A DNA stretch of 64,000 nt, from contig NZ_JASZ02000001.1 in NCBI RefSeq assembly GCF_000735695.2, forward strand, positions 124,001 through 188,000, read 5' to 3'. The notes below the pieces were generated by a model. The model made no database searches, was not told the DNA's origin, and saw nothing but the letters and a program-made list of their open reading frames with translations. Source of the stretch: Kaistella haifensis DSM 19056. GTDB lineage: Bacteria; Bacteroidota; Bacteroidia; Flavobacteriales; Weeksellaceae. The translations under genes and the position numbers were made by a program. How positions within the stretch are numbered: the first letter of the stretch is position 1; each line of letters starts with the position of its first letter. Below are positions 28,490 to 38,929 of this stretch, one piece after another.

Positions 28490-29260
28490 TTATTGTTTCA
28501 TCCTCAATCTTTCCTTAATATTTTGAATATTTTGTTTCGCTGAATCTTCCAGAATTAAACTTGCGCTCATCAAAATTCTTTCCGGCATTAATTGATCAAA
28601 ATGTTCGGAGCCTTCCCACGAAACTTTTTTGATTAAAGCCAAAGCGTCCGCACTTCTTTCGGATAATTTCTGCATAAAAGCTTCAATTTTCCCATCCATT
28701 TCGTCAATATTTTCTGAAACGGAATGATAAACATCGTGTCTTTCGCACCAATCGGCGCTGCGGAAATCTGCATCGATGGACATCGCAGCGTAAGCTGATT
28801 TCCCGATTTTTCTTTCAACATAGGGTCCAATGACGAAAGGTCCGATTCCTAAATTCAATTCAGTTAACGCCATTGCTGCATCTTTGGTACCAAAACAATA
28901 ATCAGCAGCACACGCTATACCCACGCCTCCACCAGTTGTTTTTCCCTGAACGCGAACAATGACTAATTTTCCGCAAGAGCGCATCGCATTCAGAACTTTT
29001 GCAAAGCCGCCAAAAAATATTTTTGAATTTTCCAAATCTTCGATTTCCAGTAATTCATCAAAACTGGCTCCCGCACAAAACGCTTTTTCTCCGGCAGATT
29101 TTAAAAGTATGGCTTTTACCTCAGGTTTTGCGCCTTCATCAAGAATAATCTGAGCCATTTTCTCCAGGATTTCTCCGGGTAATGAATTGCTTTTTTCGGT
29201 TCCGAAAGTGATTTCGGAGATATTATTTTTAAGTTCTTGGTTTACAAATCCGTTGTTCAT
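28490..29260 (-). CDS. Enoyl-CoA hydratase/isomerase family protein
   Basis: 256 aa crotonase-fold protein. Oxyanion-hole segments GEKAFCAGASFDEL and GKTTGGGVGIACAADYC are visible. The usual catalytic Glu loop is replaced by TELNLGIGPFVIGPYVERK, so whether it is a hydratase or isomerase cannot be told. Its ATG overlaps the stop of the glycosylase gene upstream by one base (TAATG), so they are co-translated. With paaZ upstream it may work in phenylacetate or fatty acyl-CoA breakdown, but no other paa gene is in the window. Confidence 0.88.
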   Translation of the reverse strand: MNNGFVNQELKNNISEITFGTEKSNSLPGEILEKMAQIILDEGAKPEVKAILLKSAGEKAFCAGASFDELLEIEDLENSKIFFGGFAKVLNAMRSCGKLVIVRVQGKTTGGGVGIACAADYCFGTKDAAMALTELNLGIGPFVIGPYVERKIGKSAYAAMSIDADFRSADWCERHDVYHSVSENIDEMDGKIEAFMQKLSERSADALALIKKVSWEGSEHFDQLMPERILMSASLILEDSAKQNIQNIKERLRMKQ

Positions 29261-29943
29261 TATTTTTTATTTAAGGCAATTAAATATTTGTCGATATAGA
29301 GTTCTTTTTCTTTGCTTTTGTACTGCTGAATATATCTGGGATGTTCCAAAACCGTCATTTTGTCGAATAACTTTTCCTCGCGGTTAATTTTTTCAATGAA
29401 AGTCGCGTTCTTTTTTCCTAAAATAAAGACCTCCGAAGTGTCCAAACCCAAACTTATATGATCCTTTAAACTCTGAATCATAAAGGGTTTTACGGCTTCG
29501 AAAAGATTTTTGTCGTCATAGTAATTGGCGTTTAAATTACCTTTAACCGTATTCCTGACAATCGCCAACGGAAACGGCGAATTGATATAAAATTTACTGT
29601 AAAACTTTTCTGCGCCTCCGAAAGCTTCGATCATATCATAAATGAAAACCGAAGAAACTTCATGAGTTCGTGCAGACTCCATTATAATCCCGCAGGCGCT
29701 TTCCAGCCTTTTGGTATCTGTAAACGGAACGCCTGTAACTCCCGCGCCGTGGCGGCTTGGATTGATTCCTATGATGAATCTGCGGCGATCATTATCTGAG
29801 TAGAATTTATCGTAGAACTGCTTCATTACCTTAAGCGTTTCGGGATTGTCGAGAAACGGGTTCATTACCTGAAAGCCTGTCGGAAGCTTTCCGGTATATT
29901 TTAAATTGCTGTTGAATTCGACGACTTGTTCTCCGAAGGTCAT
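29260..29943 (-). CDS. SMUG2-like uracil-DNA glycosylase family protein
   Basis: 227 aa. Contains the UDG-superfamily active-site loop GINPSRHGAGVTGVPFTD (about 59-76) and a C-terminal LEHPRYIQQYK with the His-Pro of motif 2, typical of the flavobacterial DUF4918/SMUG2 group that removes uracil or damaged bases. It sits between paaZ (25-bp gap) and an enoyl-CoA hydratase (1-bp overlap), an odd place for a DNA repair gene. Activity on uracil is inferred from the family. Confidence 0.82.
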   Translation of the reverse strand: MTFGEQVVEFNSNLKYTGKLPTGFQVMNPFLDNPETLKVMKQFYDKFYSDNDRRRFIIGINPSRHGAGVTGVPFTDTKRLESACGIIMESARTHEVSSVFIYDMIEAFGGAEKFYSKFYINSPFPLAIVRNTVKGNLNANYYDDKNLFEAVKPFMIQSLKDHISLGLDTSEVFILGKKNATFIEKINREEKLFDKMTVLEHPRYIQQYKSKEKELYIDKYLIALNKK

Positions 29944-29968
29944 TCTTCTATAATGTTAAATCGGTAAA

Positions 29969-32461
29969 TTAAACCAGATTAAATTGTTCAAAATGATGTG
30001 TAAAATGTTTGCGATGAAAAAGTTCCATCATTTCTTTATTCAACATTCCGAAACGTGGATGATAGTGTTCTACTAAAGGATTTTCCCTGTAATAAATCAA
30101 ATATTCTTTCAAAGTTTCGATGAGTTTCTCTTTGGCTTGATCTAAATTTTTAAATCTTAAGACCGGCATTTCGCCATCTTTCAGCAAAGGATATTGTGCA
30201 CCCGGCCTGATTTTCTGGTCCGTATAAATCCAGTCCTGAAGCACCTCCAGTTTATCCGCAGGAATTTCTGGAAAATCGGACGGATTTAATTGTCCAAAAC
30301 CATTTCTAAGAACCTCTTCTAAATGTTCGACCATCAATTGAGGCGTCATCAGACCAAATTTTCTTTCTGAATTTTCGGTGAGGTTATTTAATATTTTCTG
30401 AATTTCTTTTGTTTTTAAATCAACGAAAGGAGATTTTTTTGCCACCAAAGTAAGAATGGTTGCTACGCAAACGATTTCATCGCGCTGATTGACAACCTCT
30501 ACCAACCATTTCACCACGCCGCTCGGGATATTTCTTCCTTTCACGCCTTTGTTGATTCTCTCTTTTGCCGTGAGATAAACCGTAATGGTGTCTCCCGCAT
30601 AAACCGGCTTGAAGAAACTTGCATTTTCCAATCCGTAATTCGCGATAACAGGACCTTTTTTTCCTGAAACAAACAAACCGGCCGCGACGGAAAGGATAAA
30701 ATAGCCATGCGCCACCGTTTTATCGAAAATAGTTCCGTTCAGGGAAGTTGCGTCGGTATGCGCATAAAAATGATCCCAAGAAACATTCGAAAAATTCACA
30801 ATATCGGCTTCTGTAACAGTTCTTCCAGCGGTTTCTAGAGAATCTCCAATCTCTACTTCCTCAAAATATTTTCTGAAAGGATGTTTATCTGAAAAGTTTT
30901 GCGTTGCACCTTGTTGATAAATTTGAGTAATCGCGGTCAAAATATCCGGTGAACCTTGAATTGCGGTTTTCTGCAAAAAGAAGTGAAGTCCGTTCAATCC
31001 GCCCATTTCTTCGCCACCTCCTGCTCTTCCGGGACCGCCGTGCATTAAAGTGGGCAACGGAGAACCGTGACCTGTAGATTCTTTCGCGTTATCACGATTC
31101 AAGACAAAAATTCTTCCGTGTGAGGAAGCCATTTTCCAGGAAGTTTCAGCAACGAAATTTTCATCGTGAGAAATGATGGATCCTACCAAACTTCCTTTTC
31201 CTCGTTTTGCCAAAGCAGCAGCTTCTTCCGCATCTTTGTACGGCATAATTGTAGAAACCGGTCCGAAAGCTTCCACTTCATGGGATGCGTTTTTCTCGAA
31301 AGGTTTATCGTTGTAAAATACTTTTGGCGAAATGAAAGCGCCATTTTCATAATCGGCGTCCACCAGTTCATGTTTGCCGTCGTAGATGAGTTCTGTTTCA
31401 GCTTTTAGAAGTTGAATTTTACTTTCTAGAACTTCCATTTCTTTTTTACCGACGATGGAGCCCATTCTGGTTTCGCGGTTTAAAGGATTACCAATTTTTG
31501 TCTGGTCTAGCGCTTTGCTTAAAGCATTCTGAACATCACCCACTAAATTTTCCGGAACAATAATTCTGCGGATGGCGGTACATTTCTGTCCCGCTTTTGT
31601 GGTCATTTCATTGCGGACTTCTTTAATAAAAAGATCGAATTCCGGAGTTCCGGGTTTTGCATCGAGTCCTAAAATAGAACAGTTCAGCGAATCTGCTTCC
31701 ATATTGAAACGGACCGCATTTTTCGAAACTGAAGGTAAAGATTTCAGTTTTCTTCCTGTATTTGCTGAGCCCGTAAATAAAACCGAATCGCCATCCTGAA
31801 CATAATCCAGAATATTTCCCGGTTCTCCGCAAACCAATTGAATTGCTCCTTCCGGAAGGATTCCACTTTCTATCATGTCCTGGAACACGGCATTCGTCAA
31901 ATAAGAACCTGGAGTTGCAGGTTTCACAATGCTCGGAACTCCGGCTAAAAGCGACGTTGATAATTTTTCCATCATTCCCCAAACCGGGAAATTATAGGCA
32001 TTAATCTGCACAGAAACGCCTTCGCTTGGCGTTAAAATATGCGTTCCGAGGAAAGTTCCGTTGGCTGAAATTTTCTGCGTATCTCCATCGACCCAAAATG
32101 GCGTGTTGGGTAACATTCTTTTTGCTAAACCGGAATAGGTGAAAAAAGTACCGAAACCGCCTTCAATATCAACCCAGGAATCTGCGTGCGTGGCTCCGGT
32201 TTTATAGGACAGATCGTAATATTTCTTTTTTCTTTCGAGAAGGTAAAGTGCTACTTTTTTCAGCATTTCACCACGATCATAGAAAGTCATGGAGGAAAGA
32301 TTTTTGTACCCGACGGTTCGTCCGTAATGCAAGGCACTTTCGAAATCAATTCCTTCTGTATCGGAAACCGCGACTAATTCACCATTAACCGCATTATAAA
32401 GTGGAATTTCGTTGCCAGAACCTTCAATCCACTGTCCGGCGATATAGTTTTTGAGTTTCAT
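29969..32461 (-). CDS. paaZ: PaaZ (oxepin-CoA hydrolase / semialdehyde dehydrogenase) fused to a DinB/DUF1569-like domain
   Basis: 830 aa. Residues 1-510 are an aldehyde dehydrogenase with catalytic E255 (VRFNMEADS) and C294 (GQKCTAIRR), matching E. coli PaaZ E256/C295. Residues about 525-680 are a MaoC-type hydratase with D563 and H568 (SWDHFYAHTD). Together they open the oxepin-CoA ring and oxidise the aldehyde in phenylacetate degradation. E. coli PaaZ ends near 681; here about 145 more residues follow in frame (from about 687) with a His-rich pattern: MTPQLMVEHLEE, HPRFGMLNKE, then FHRKHFTHHFEQF. This resembles the DinB-fold DUF1569 family. No paaABCDE or paaK is in the window, so the rest of the pathway must lie elsewhere or be absent. 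Confidence 0.9.
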   Translation of the reverse strand: MKLKNYIAGQWIEGSGNEIPLYNAVNGELVAVSDTEGIDFESALHYGRTVGYKNLSSMTFYDRGEMLKKVALYLLERKKKYYDLSYKTGATHADSWVDIEGGFGTFFTYSGLAKRMLPNTPFWVDGDTQKISANGTFLGTHILTPSEGVSVQINAYNFPVWGMMEKLSTSLLAGVPSIVKPATPGSYLTNAVFQDMIESGILPEGAIQLVCGEPGNILDYVQDGDSVLFTGSANTGRKLKSLPSVSKNAVRFNMEADSLNCSILGLDAKPGTPEFDLFIKEVRNEMTTKAGQKCTAIRRIIVPENLVGDVQNALSKALDQTKIGNPLNRETRMGSIVGKKEMEVLESKIQLLKAETELIYDGKHELVDADYENGAFISPKVFYNDKPFEKNASHEVEAFGPVSTIMPYKDAEEAAALAKRGKGSLVGSIISHDENFVAETSWKMASSHGRIFVLNRDNAKESTGHGSPLPTLMHGGPGRAGGGEEMGGLNGLHFFLQKTAIQGSPDILTAITQIYQQGATQNFSDKHPFRKYFEEVEIGDSLETAGRTVTEADIVNFSNVSWDHFYAHTDATSLNGTIFDKTVAHGYFILSVAAGLFVSGKKGPVIANYGLENASFFKPVYAGDTITVYLTAKERINKGVKGRNIPSGVVKWLVEVVNQRDEIVCVATILTLVAKKSPFVDLKTKEIQKILNNLTENSERKFGLMTPQLMVEHLEEVLRNGFGQLNPSDFPEIPADKLEVLQDWIYTDQKIRPGAQYPLLKDGEMPVLRFKNLDQAKEKLIETLKEYLIYYRENPLVEHYHPRFGMLNKEMMELFHRKHFTHHFEQFNLV

Positions 32462-32664
32462 GCTAAAGTTTTTAAAATACCTGAAATATTTAAAGGTGTT
32501 AAGATACTGAAATTTTCAAATTTTTGGTTTCATAATTCTTCGGAAGCTTTTCATTAGTTTTATATTTCAGTGTATACTTAATACTCAGTTGCTCAAGATT
32601 AACATTCTCATAATTTTATCATCGTTTTTTTATGAATTTAGTTAAAAAAATCAATAAAAATTAT

Positions 32665-32832
32665 TGCGCATCCATTTCTAACACTTGCGCATCCATTTCT
32701 CGCACTTGCGGAACCATTTCTGACACTTGCGGAACCATTTCTGACATTTGCGGAACCGTTTCTAACACTTGCGCATCCATTTCTATTGGCTGCGGAACCA
32801 TTTCAAAAGGTTGCGGGATCATTTCTTAGAGT
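32665..32832. repeat. 21-bp minisatellite, 8 units, in the gltA-paaZ gap (32462-32911)
   Basis: Eight 21-bp units start with TGC at 32665, 32686, 32707, 32728, 32749, 32770, 32791 and 32812. The core is TGCGGAACCATTTCT plus six variable bases; two-base GCATCC/GGAACC alternation marks two unit types. Because 21 is a multiple of 3, both strands stay open: plus from ATG 32632 (heptads like CGTISDT, 65 aa), minus as a 53-codon heptad frame (MVPQVSE, MDAQVLE). Neither frame shows a bias for silent change, so I do not call a gene. The rest of the 450-bp gap holds the gltA terminator and AT-rich DNA upstream of paaZ, in which I see no clear promoter. Confidence 0.85.
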
Positions 32833-32859
32833 TGCACACGGAAAACTGAGATATGCGCC

Positions 32860-32894
32860 AAAAAAAATCCCCTTCAAAAAAATTGAAAGGGATT
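32860..32894 (-). terminator. Terminator after gltA
   Basis: AATCCCCTTCAA (32866-32877) pairs with TTGAAAGGGATT (32883-32894), 12 bp with one mismatch, with a long A run (32860-32867) giving a T tract on the minus strand. Confidence 0.85.
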
Positions 32895-32911
32895 GTATAA
32901 GAATTTGCAAA

Positions 32912-34198
32912 TTATCTTGCGCTTAAATCTACATAATCGCGTTTTTGCGCACCTTGGTAAACCTGTCTTGGTCTTCCGATTGGGTCGTTGTGGAGACGCA
33001 TTTCTTTCCATTGTGAAATCCATCCCGGAAGTCTTCCCAATGCGAACATTACGGTGAACATTTCGGTTGGGATTCCTAATGCCCGGTAAATAATTCCTGA
33101 ATAGAAATCTACGTTTGGATAGAGTTTTCTGCTTACGAAATAATCGTCTTCCAACGCTACTCTTTCCAACTGCATTGCGATGTCTAAAGCTTTATCTTCG
33201 ATTCCAAGTGCATCCAAAATATCGTCTGCTGCTTTTTTGATGATTCTTGCTCTTGGATCGAAGTTTTTGTAAACTCGGTGTCCGAATCCCATCAAACGGA
33301 AATTATCGTCTTTGTTTTTCGCCTTTTCTACATATTTTGCAACGTCGCCACCATCCTGCTCGATCATTTCGAGCATTTCGATCACCGCCTGGTTTGCACC
33401 ACCGTGAAGTGGTCCCCAAAGTGCAGAAATACCTGCGGATACTGATGCGAAAAGACCTGTATGTGCAGAACCAACCATTCTTACAGTAGATGTAGAACAG
33501 TTTTGCTCGTGATCTGCATGGAGGATCAATAATTTATCTAAAGCTCCTACAACAACCGGATCCAATTCGAATTCAATGTTTGGACGACGGAAACACATTT
33601 TGTAGAAGTTTTCTACATAATTTAAGCTGTTATCTCCATGGTTGATTGGTAAACCTAATTTTTTTCTGTAAGTCCAAGCACAAAGGTGAGAGAATTTAGC
33701 AAGAAGCATTTCCGCAGCGTGATCCATCTCTTCTTTTGAGTTTACGTTAACCGCTTTAGGATTAAATGCAGTAAGTGCTGACGTAAGGGAAGACAAAACA
33801 CCCATAGGATGCGCAGATCTTGGGAATACGTCAAGAATTTTCTTCATTTCATCGGCTACGAAGTTGTAATTTTTGATTCCACCTTCGAATTTAGCGAACT
33901 GATCCTTATTTGGAAGTTCACCCTGAAGCAAAAGATACATTACTTCGGTGAAGTTAGATTTTTCTGCAATCTGTTCAATAGGGTAACCTCTGTAGTACAA
34001 TTCACCATTGTCACCATCTAGATAGGTGATGTCGCTTAAGGTAGCTCCTGTATTTTTGTAACCCAAATCCAATGTAATTAAACCGGTTTGGTCTCTCAGT
34101 TTAGAAATATCGATTCCTCTGTCACCGATAGTGCTTTCTACAATGGGATATTCAAAAGATTTCCCGTCATAGTTCAGTACAACTTTATTATCTGACAT
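32912..34198 (-). CDS. gltA: Citrate synthase
   Basis: 428 aa type II-length citrate synthase condensing oxaloacetate and acetyl-CoA. Motifs: GYPIEQIAEKSNF, HADHEQNCSTSTVR with the first catalytic His, GPLHGGANQAV, and GFGHRVYKNFDPRA with the second His, then the Asp-containing VDFYSGI. Cytoplasmic, TCA cycle. It follows eno with an 83-bp gap and has its own terminator, so an eno-gltA operon is possible. Confidence 0.97.
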   Translation of the reverse strand: MSDNKVVLNYDGKSFEYPIVESTIGDRGIDISKLRDQTGLITLDLGYKNTGATLSDITYLDGDNGELYYRGYPIEQIAEKSNFTEVMYLLLQGELPNKDQFAKFEGGIKNYNFVADEMKKILDVFPRSAHPMGVLSSLTSALTAFNPKAVNVNSKEEMDHAAEMLLAKFSHLCAWTYRKKLGLPINHGDNSLNYVENFYKMCFRRPNIEFELDPVVVGALDKLLILHADHEQNCSTSTVRMVGSAHTGLFASVSAGISALWGPLHGGANQAVIEMLEMIEQDGGDVAKYVEKAKNKDDNFRLMGFGHRVYKNFDPRARIIKKAADDILDALGIEDKALDIAMQLERVALEDDYFVSRKLYPNVDFYSGIIYRALGIPTEMFTVMFALGRLPGWISQWKEMRLHNDPIGRPRQVYQGAQKRDYVDLSAR

Positions 34199-34281
34199 AT
34201 AAATTATTTATTTTTTACTAAATTATGAATAATGATAGAAAACAGCAAATGAATCTTGCTATAATCTATTAACATTATCTA

Positions 34282-35610
<1,329 letters not shown>

Positions 35611-35694
35611 TTAATGAAAATAGAACTATATTTTAGTTTTCACCACATGATTTTATGAATGTTAGCGTTAAAATTTAGTTAATTAATTTAGTTT

Positions 35695-35725
35695 TTTTAA
35701 ATCAAAAAAAGTAATTGTAAATTTG
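35695..35725 (+). promoter_or_regulatory. Bacteroidota-type promoter of the 35748 lipoprotein gene
   Basis: TTTT (35695-35698), 19-nt spacer, TAAATTTG (35718-35725): one mismatch to TTTG-N19-TANNTTTG. Expected transcript start near 35731, leaving about 17 nt before the ATG. Confidence 0.7.
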
Positions 35726-35747
35726 AGAGATTAAAATTTATATTGAT

Positions 35748-36182
35748 ATGAAAAAAATAATTTATGTAGCTTCTGCATTTGTGCTTTTGACGAGTTATAG
35801 TTGCAATAAATCTGCAGAAGGAAATAAGAATGTTATGGTGGAAGAGACTTCCGACATTCAAGTTGAGAACAAAAACGGAACGGTAGATACTACAGTTTCC
35901 ATTCAAAAAACGGAGAATGATGGGGAAAAAATTCAAACGGAATATACCGACCGATATGTTGCAGAAGATGGATCGTCGGCGTTAGTAACTTTTAAGAATA
36001 ATGGAAAGGAAAATTCTATAAGTATCCGCAGTAATAACAAAACCATTTCCGCTCCGCGAAAGGCAGACCAAGGCGAAGGTGTTTACGGAAATTACGATTT
36101 CCAAATTGTTGCTAAAAACGACAGCGTAATCATTACCCAAGGAAATAATGTGATCGCTTTGAAAAAAGCGAGGGTAAATTAA
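35748..36182 (+). CDS. Lipoprotein, unknown function
   Basis: 144 aa. Signal peptide MKKIIYVASAFVLLTSYSC with lipobox SYSC (Cys about 19), followed by a polar, Glu/Asn-rich linker (GNKNVMVEETSDIQVENKNG), then a strand-rich C-terminal half (EYTDRYVAEDGSSALVTF, KNDSVIITQGNNVIALKKA) that may be an MliC-like or calycin-like small barrel; that assignment is tentative. Outer-membrane or periplasmic. Single gene with its own promoter and a bidirectional terminator. Confidence 0.75.
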   Translation: MKKIIYVASAFVLLTSYSCNKSAEGNKNVMVEETSDIQVENKNGTVDTTVSIQKTENDGEKIQTEYTDRYVAEDGSSALVTFKNNGKENSISIRSNNKTISAPRKADQGEGVYGNYDFQIVAKNDSVIITQGNNVIALKKARVN

Positions 36183-36194
36183 ACCTTGTACAAA

Positions 36195-36232
36195 ACAAAA
36201 AAACCATTCAAAATATATTGAATGGTTTTTTT
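36195..36232. terminator. Bidirectional terminator, lipoprotein gene / rplQ
   Basis: AAACCATTCAA (36201-36211), 6-nt loop, TTGAATGGTTT (36218-36228), A run on the left and T run on the right. It ends the plus-strand lipoprotein gene and, on the minus strand, the long ribosomal protein operon. Confidence 0.87.
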
Positions 36233-36252
36233 ATATCTAAAAACTGTTGGAA

Positions 36253-36789
36253 TTATTCAGCAGTTTTTTCTTCTGTAGAGTCTGCAGCTTCTGCAGTTGG
36301 TTCTTCAGTTTTAGCATCAGCTTTTGCCGGAGCTTCCTTTACTTCAGCAGCAACTGCTTCAGCTTTAGGAGCGGCAGATCTTCTGCTTCTTCTTGTTACT
36401 TTTTTCTCTTCAGCGTTAGGGTTGTAAAGTTCGTTGAAATCTACAAGCTCGATCATTGCAGTATCTGCAGCATCGCCTGGTCTGAATCCAGTTTTGATGA
36501 TTCTGGTGTAACCACCATTTCTTTCTGCAATTTTAGGAGCAACTGTTCTGAATAATTCAGTAACTGCTTCTTTGCTTTGCAGGTAAGAGAAAACTGTTCT
36601 TCTATTGTGAGTTGTATCTTCTTTTGCTTTTGTTAAGATAGGTTCAACATACACTCTCAAAGCTTTCGCTTTAGCAACAGTTGTGTTGATTCTTTTATGC
36701 TCAATAAGAGAACAAGCCATATTAGAAAGCAAGGCACTTCTGTGTGAAGCGGTTCTTCCTAAGTGATTGAATTTTTTACCGTGTCTCAT
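36253..36789 (-). CDS. rplQ: 50S ribosomal protein L17 (bL17), extended
   Basis: 178 aa against about 120-130 in E. coli. The first 120 residues are ordinary L17 ([20 protein letters not shown]). The remainder is a low-complexity Ala/Glu/Lys tail ([17 protein letters not shown]) common in Bacteroidota L17. Last gene of the S10-spc-alpha cluster, 6 bp after rpoA. Confidence 0.96.
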   Translation of the reverse strand: MRHGKKFNHLGRTASHRSALLSNMACSLIEHKRINTTVAKAKALRVYVEPILTKAKEDTTHNRRTVFSYLQSKEAVTELFRTVAPKIAERNGGYTRIIKTGFRPGDAADTAMIELVDFNELYNPNAEEKKVTRRSRRSAAPKAEAVAAEVKEAPAKADAKTEEPTAEAADSTEEKTAE

Positions 36790-36795
36790 TGTTTT

Positions 36796-37791
36796 TTATT
36801 TATCAGCGTCTAATTTATATTTAGCAACGTCGAAACCGAAGTTAAGACCTTTTGCATGCACTAATTCTTCTAATTCTGTTAAAGATTTTTTACCGAAATT
36901 TCTGAATTTCATCAAATCAGACTTAGTATAAGAAACCAGTTCTCCTAAAGTTTCCACTTCAGCAGCTTTCAAGCAGTTTAATGCTCTTACAGAAAGATCC
37001 ATATCAGTTAATTTAGATTTAAGGAGCTGTCTTGTATGTAAAGTTTCTTCGTCGTATTGGATGGATGCTTTCACGGCTTCAGTTTCAAGCGTAATTCTCT
37101 CATCAGAGAACAACATGAAGTGATAAATTAATATCTTAGAAGCTTCTGTTAAAGCGTTCTGAGGGCTGATTGAGCCATCAGTTTCAATATCCAAAACAAG
37201 TTTTTCGTAGTCTGTTTTTTGCTCTACACGATAGTTTTCAACACTATACTGCACTTTCTTGATCGGCGTAAAGATCGAATCAATCGCAATGGTACCGATA
37301 GGTGCATTGTTTGATTTGTTCTGCTCAGAAGGAACATATCCTCTTCCTTTTTCGATGTTAAAAGTGATTTCGAATTTCACATCTTTATTGAGGTTACAGA
37401 TGATCAAATCTGGGTTTAAAACATCAAACCCTTGGATTGATTTTCCTAAATCTCCTGCTGTTACAGTAGTTTGTCCGGAAACTTTTGCAGTTACTGCTTC
37501 AGTTGAAGCGTTTTCAGTTTTAGCTTTAAGTCTTAATTGTTTCAGGTTCAGAATAATTTCTGTTACATCTTCAATAACACCGGGAATTGTTGAAAATTCG
37601 TGCTCTACGCCTTCTATTTTGATAGATGAAATAGCATATCCTTCAAGAGAAGAAAGTAAAACTCTCCTCAAAGCATTACCGATAGTAAGACCGAAACCTG
37701 GTTCTAATGGTCTGAATTCAAATTGACCTTTGAAATCATCAGAGTTAAGTAGGATTACTTTATCGGGTTTAATAAATGTTAAAATTGCCAT
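36796..37791 (-). CDS. rpoA: DNA-directed RNA polymerase subunit alpha
   Basis: 331 aa. N-terminal assembly domain (about 1-235; [17 protein letters not shown] is the dimerisation signature), linker, and C-terminal DNA-binding domain (about 260-320; [29 protein letters not shown]). In its classic position between rpsD and rplQ, so polymerase and ribosome synthesis are coupled. Confidence 0.98.
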   Translation of the reverse strand: MAILTFIKPDKVILLNSDDFKGQFEFRPLEPGFGLTIGNALRRVLLSSLEGYAISSIKIEGVEHEFSTIPGVIEDVTEIILNLKQLRLKAKTENASTEAVTAKVSGQTTVTAGDLGKSIQGFDVLNPDLIICNLNKDVKFEITFNIEKGRGYVPSEQNKSNNAPIGTIAIDSIFTPIKKVQYSVENYRVEQKTDYEKLVLDIETDGSISPQNALTEASKILIYHFMLFSDERITLETEAVKASIQYDEETLHTRQLLKSKLTDMDLSVRALNCLKAAEVETLGELVSYTKSDLMKFRNFGKKSLTELEELVHAKGLNFGFDVAKYKLDADK

Positions 37792-37824
37792 ATAATTTGG
37801 GGTTGAGCAAAAATTTGAAAAAAA

Positions 37825-38433
37825 TTATTTAGAGTAAAGTTCGACGATCAACTGTTCTTTGATATCTTCCGGGATTTGGATTCTTTCCGGAGCAGATACG
37901 AAAGTACCTTGTTTTGTTTCGTCGTTGAACTGTAACCACTCATAGTTTGCTTTAGAAGCTAAAGAATCAGCAATTACTTCAAGAGATTTAGATTTTTCTC
38001 TTACTGCAACTACATCACCTGCTTTCAACAAATAGGAAGGAATGTTTACTAATTCGCCGTTTACTGTAATGTGTCTGTGAGATACCAATTGTCTTGCACC
38101 TGCTCTTGTTTTCGCAAAACCAAGTCTGTACACAACGTTATCTAATCTAGATTCACATAACTGTAAAAGAACCTCACCTGTAACGCCTTTTGCTCTTTGC
38201 GCTTTTTCATATAGGTTAGCAAATTGTCTTTCTAAAATACCATAAGTATATTTAGCTTTCTGCTTTTCCATTAGCTGGACAGCATATTCAGATTTCTTTG
38301 ATCCTCTTCTTTTGTTCACACCGTGTTGTCCCGGTGGTTGGTTTTTTCTTTTCTCGAAGTTTTTGTCATCTCCGTAGATTGCAACACCAAATTTTCTTGC
38401 AATCTTAGTTTTAGGTCCAATATATCTTGCCAT
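37825..38433 (-). CDS. rpsD: 30S ribosomal protein S4 (uS4)
   Basis: 202 aa. Begins [15 protein letters not shown]; the S4 RNA-binding domain (about 94-155) contains [22 protein letters not shown] and HRHITVNG. No N-terminal zinc cysteines ([14 protein letters not shown]), so the C-minus form. In other bacteria S4 represses the alpha operon. A 94-bp spacer with heptamer arrays separates it from rpsK. Confidence 0.97.
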   Translation of the reverse strand: MARYIGPKTKIARKFGVAIYGDDKNFEKRKNQPPGQHGVNKRRGSKKSEYAVQLMEKQKAKYTYGILERQFANLYEKAQRAKGVTGEVLLQLCESRLDNVVYRLGFAKTRAGARQLVSHRHITVNGELVNIPSYLLKAGDVVAVREKSKSLEVIADSLASKANYEWLQFNDETKQGTFVSAPERIQIPEDIKEQLIVELYSK

Positions 38434-38450
38434 AATTTTCTAAGGATTAT

Positions 38451-38517
38451 AGATTCTAGATTTTAGATTTTATATTAATAAACCGATGATTTAAAATTTA
38501 AAATTTAAAATTTAAAA
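38451..38517. repeat. Inverted heptanucleotide arrays in the rpsK-rpsD spacer
   Basis: Three units at 38451-38471 (AGATTCT, AGATTTT, AGATTTT), an 18-bp centre, then four exact TTTAAAA units at 38490-38517 (equivalently AAAATTT in another phase). The right array approximates the complement of the left (AAAATTT against AAAATCT). Lies between two ribosomal genes whose neighbours are mostly 1-20 bp apart. No ORF. Confidence 0.7.
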
Positions 38518-38527
38518 TTCTAATTTA

Positions 38528-38917
38528 TTATACTCTTCTTCTTTTTGGTGGTCTACATCCGTTGTGTGGCATTGGAGTCACGTCAACGATTTCGCTAACT
38601 TCAATTCCTGAATTGTGAATTGTTCTGATTGCAGATTCTCTACCTGCACCAGGACCTTTCACAAACACCTTCACTCTTCTAAGCCCAGCTTCGTGTGCTA
38701 CCGCAGAGCAATTTTCAGCAGCCATTTGCGCTGCGAAAGGAGTATTCTTTTTAGAACCTCTGAATCCCATTTTTCCGGCAGATGCCCAAGAGATTACTTC
38801 TCCGTTTTTATTCGTCAAAGAAATAATAATGTTGTTGAATGATGCTTGGATGTGTGCTTCACCGATCGCTTCAACTTTTACTTTTCTTTTTTTAACTACT
38901 TTAGTCTGTTTTGCCAT
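38528..38917 (-). CDS. rpsK: 30S ribosomal protein S11 (uS11)
   Basis: 129 aa. Contains [22 protein letters not shown] and the C-terminal [28 protein letters not shown] is the conserved rRNA-binding loop. Platform of the 30S subunit. 12 bp after rpsM. Confidence 0.98.
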   Translation of the reverse strand: MAKQTKVVKKRKVKVEAIGEAHIQASFNNIIISLTNKNGEVISWASAGKMGFRGSKKNTPFAAQMAAENCSAVAHEAGLRRVKVFVKGPGAGRESAIRTIHNSGIEVSEIVDVTPMPHNGCRPPKRRRV

Positions 38918-38929
38918 AATTCTTACCGA

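Noticed and set aside
29969-30440. Separate DinB/DUF1569 gene downstream of paaZ
   Set aside because: The frame is continuous with paaZ, with no stop and no suitable start at the boundary, so it is a fusion and not a neighbour.
32632-32829. Real 65-aa Cys-rich heptad protein on the plus strand
   Set aside because: The frame is open mainly because the unit is 21 bp; the other strand is equally open, substitutions show no bias to silent sites, and no promoter or family match is visible.
32665-32832. CRISPR array
   Set aside because: Units are contiguous 21-mers with no unique spacers between them and there are no cas genes; it is a minisatellite.
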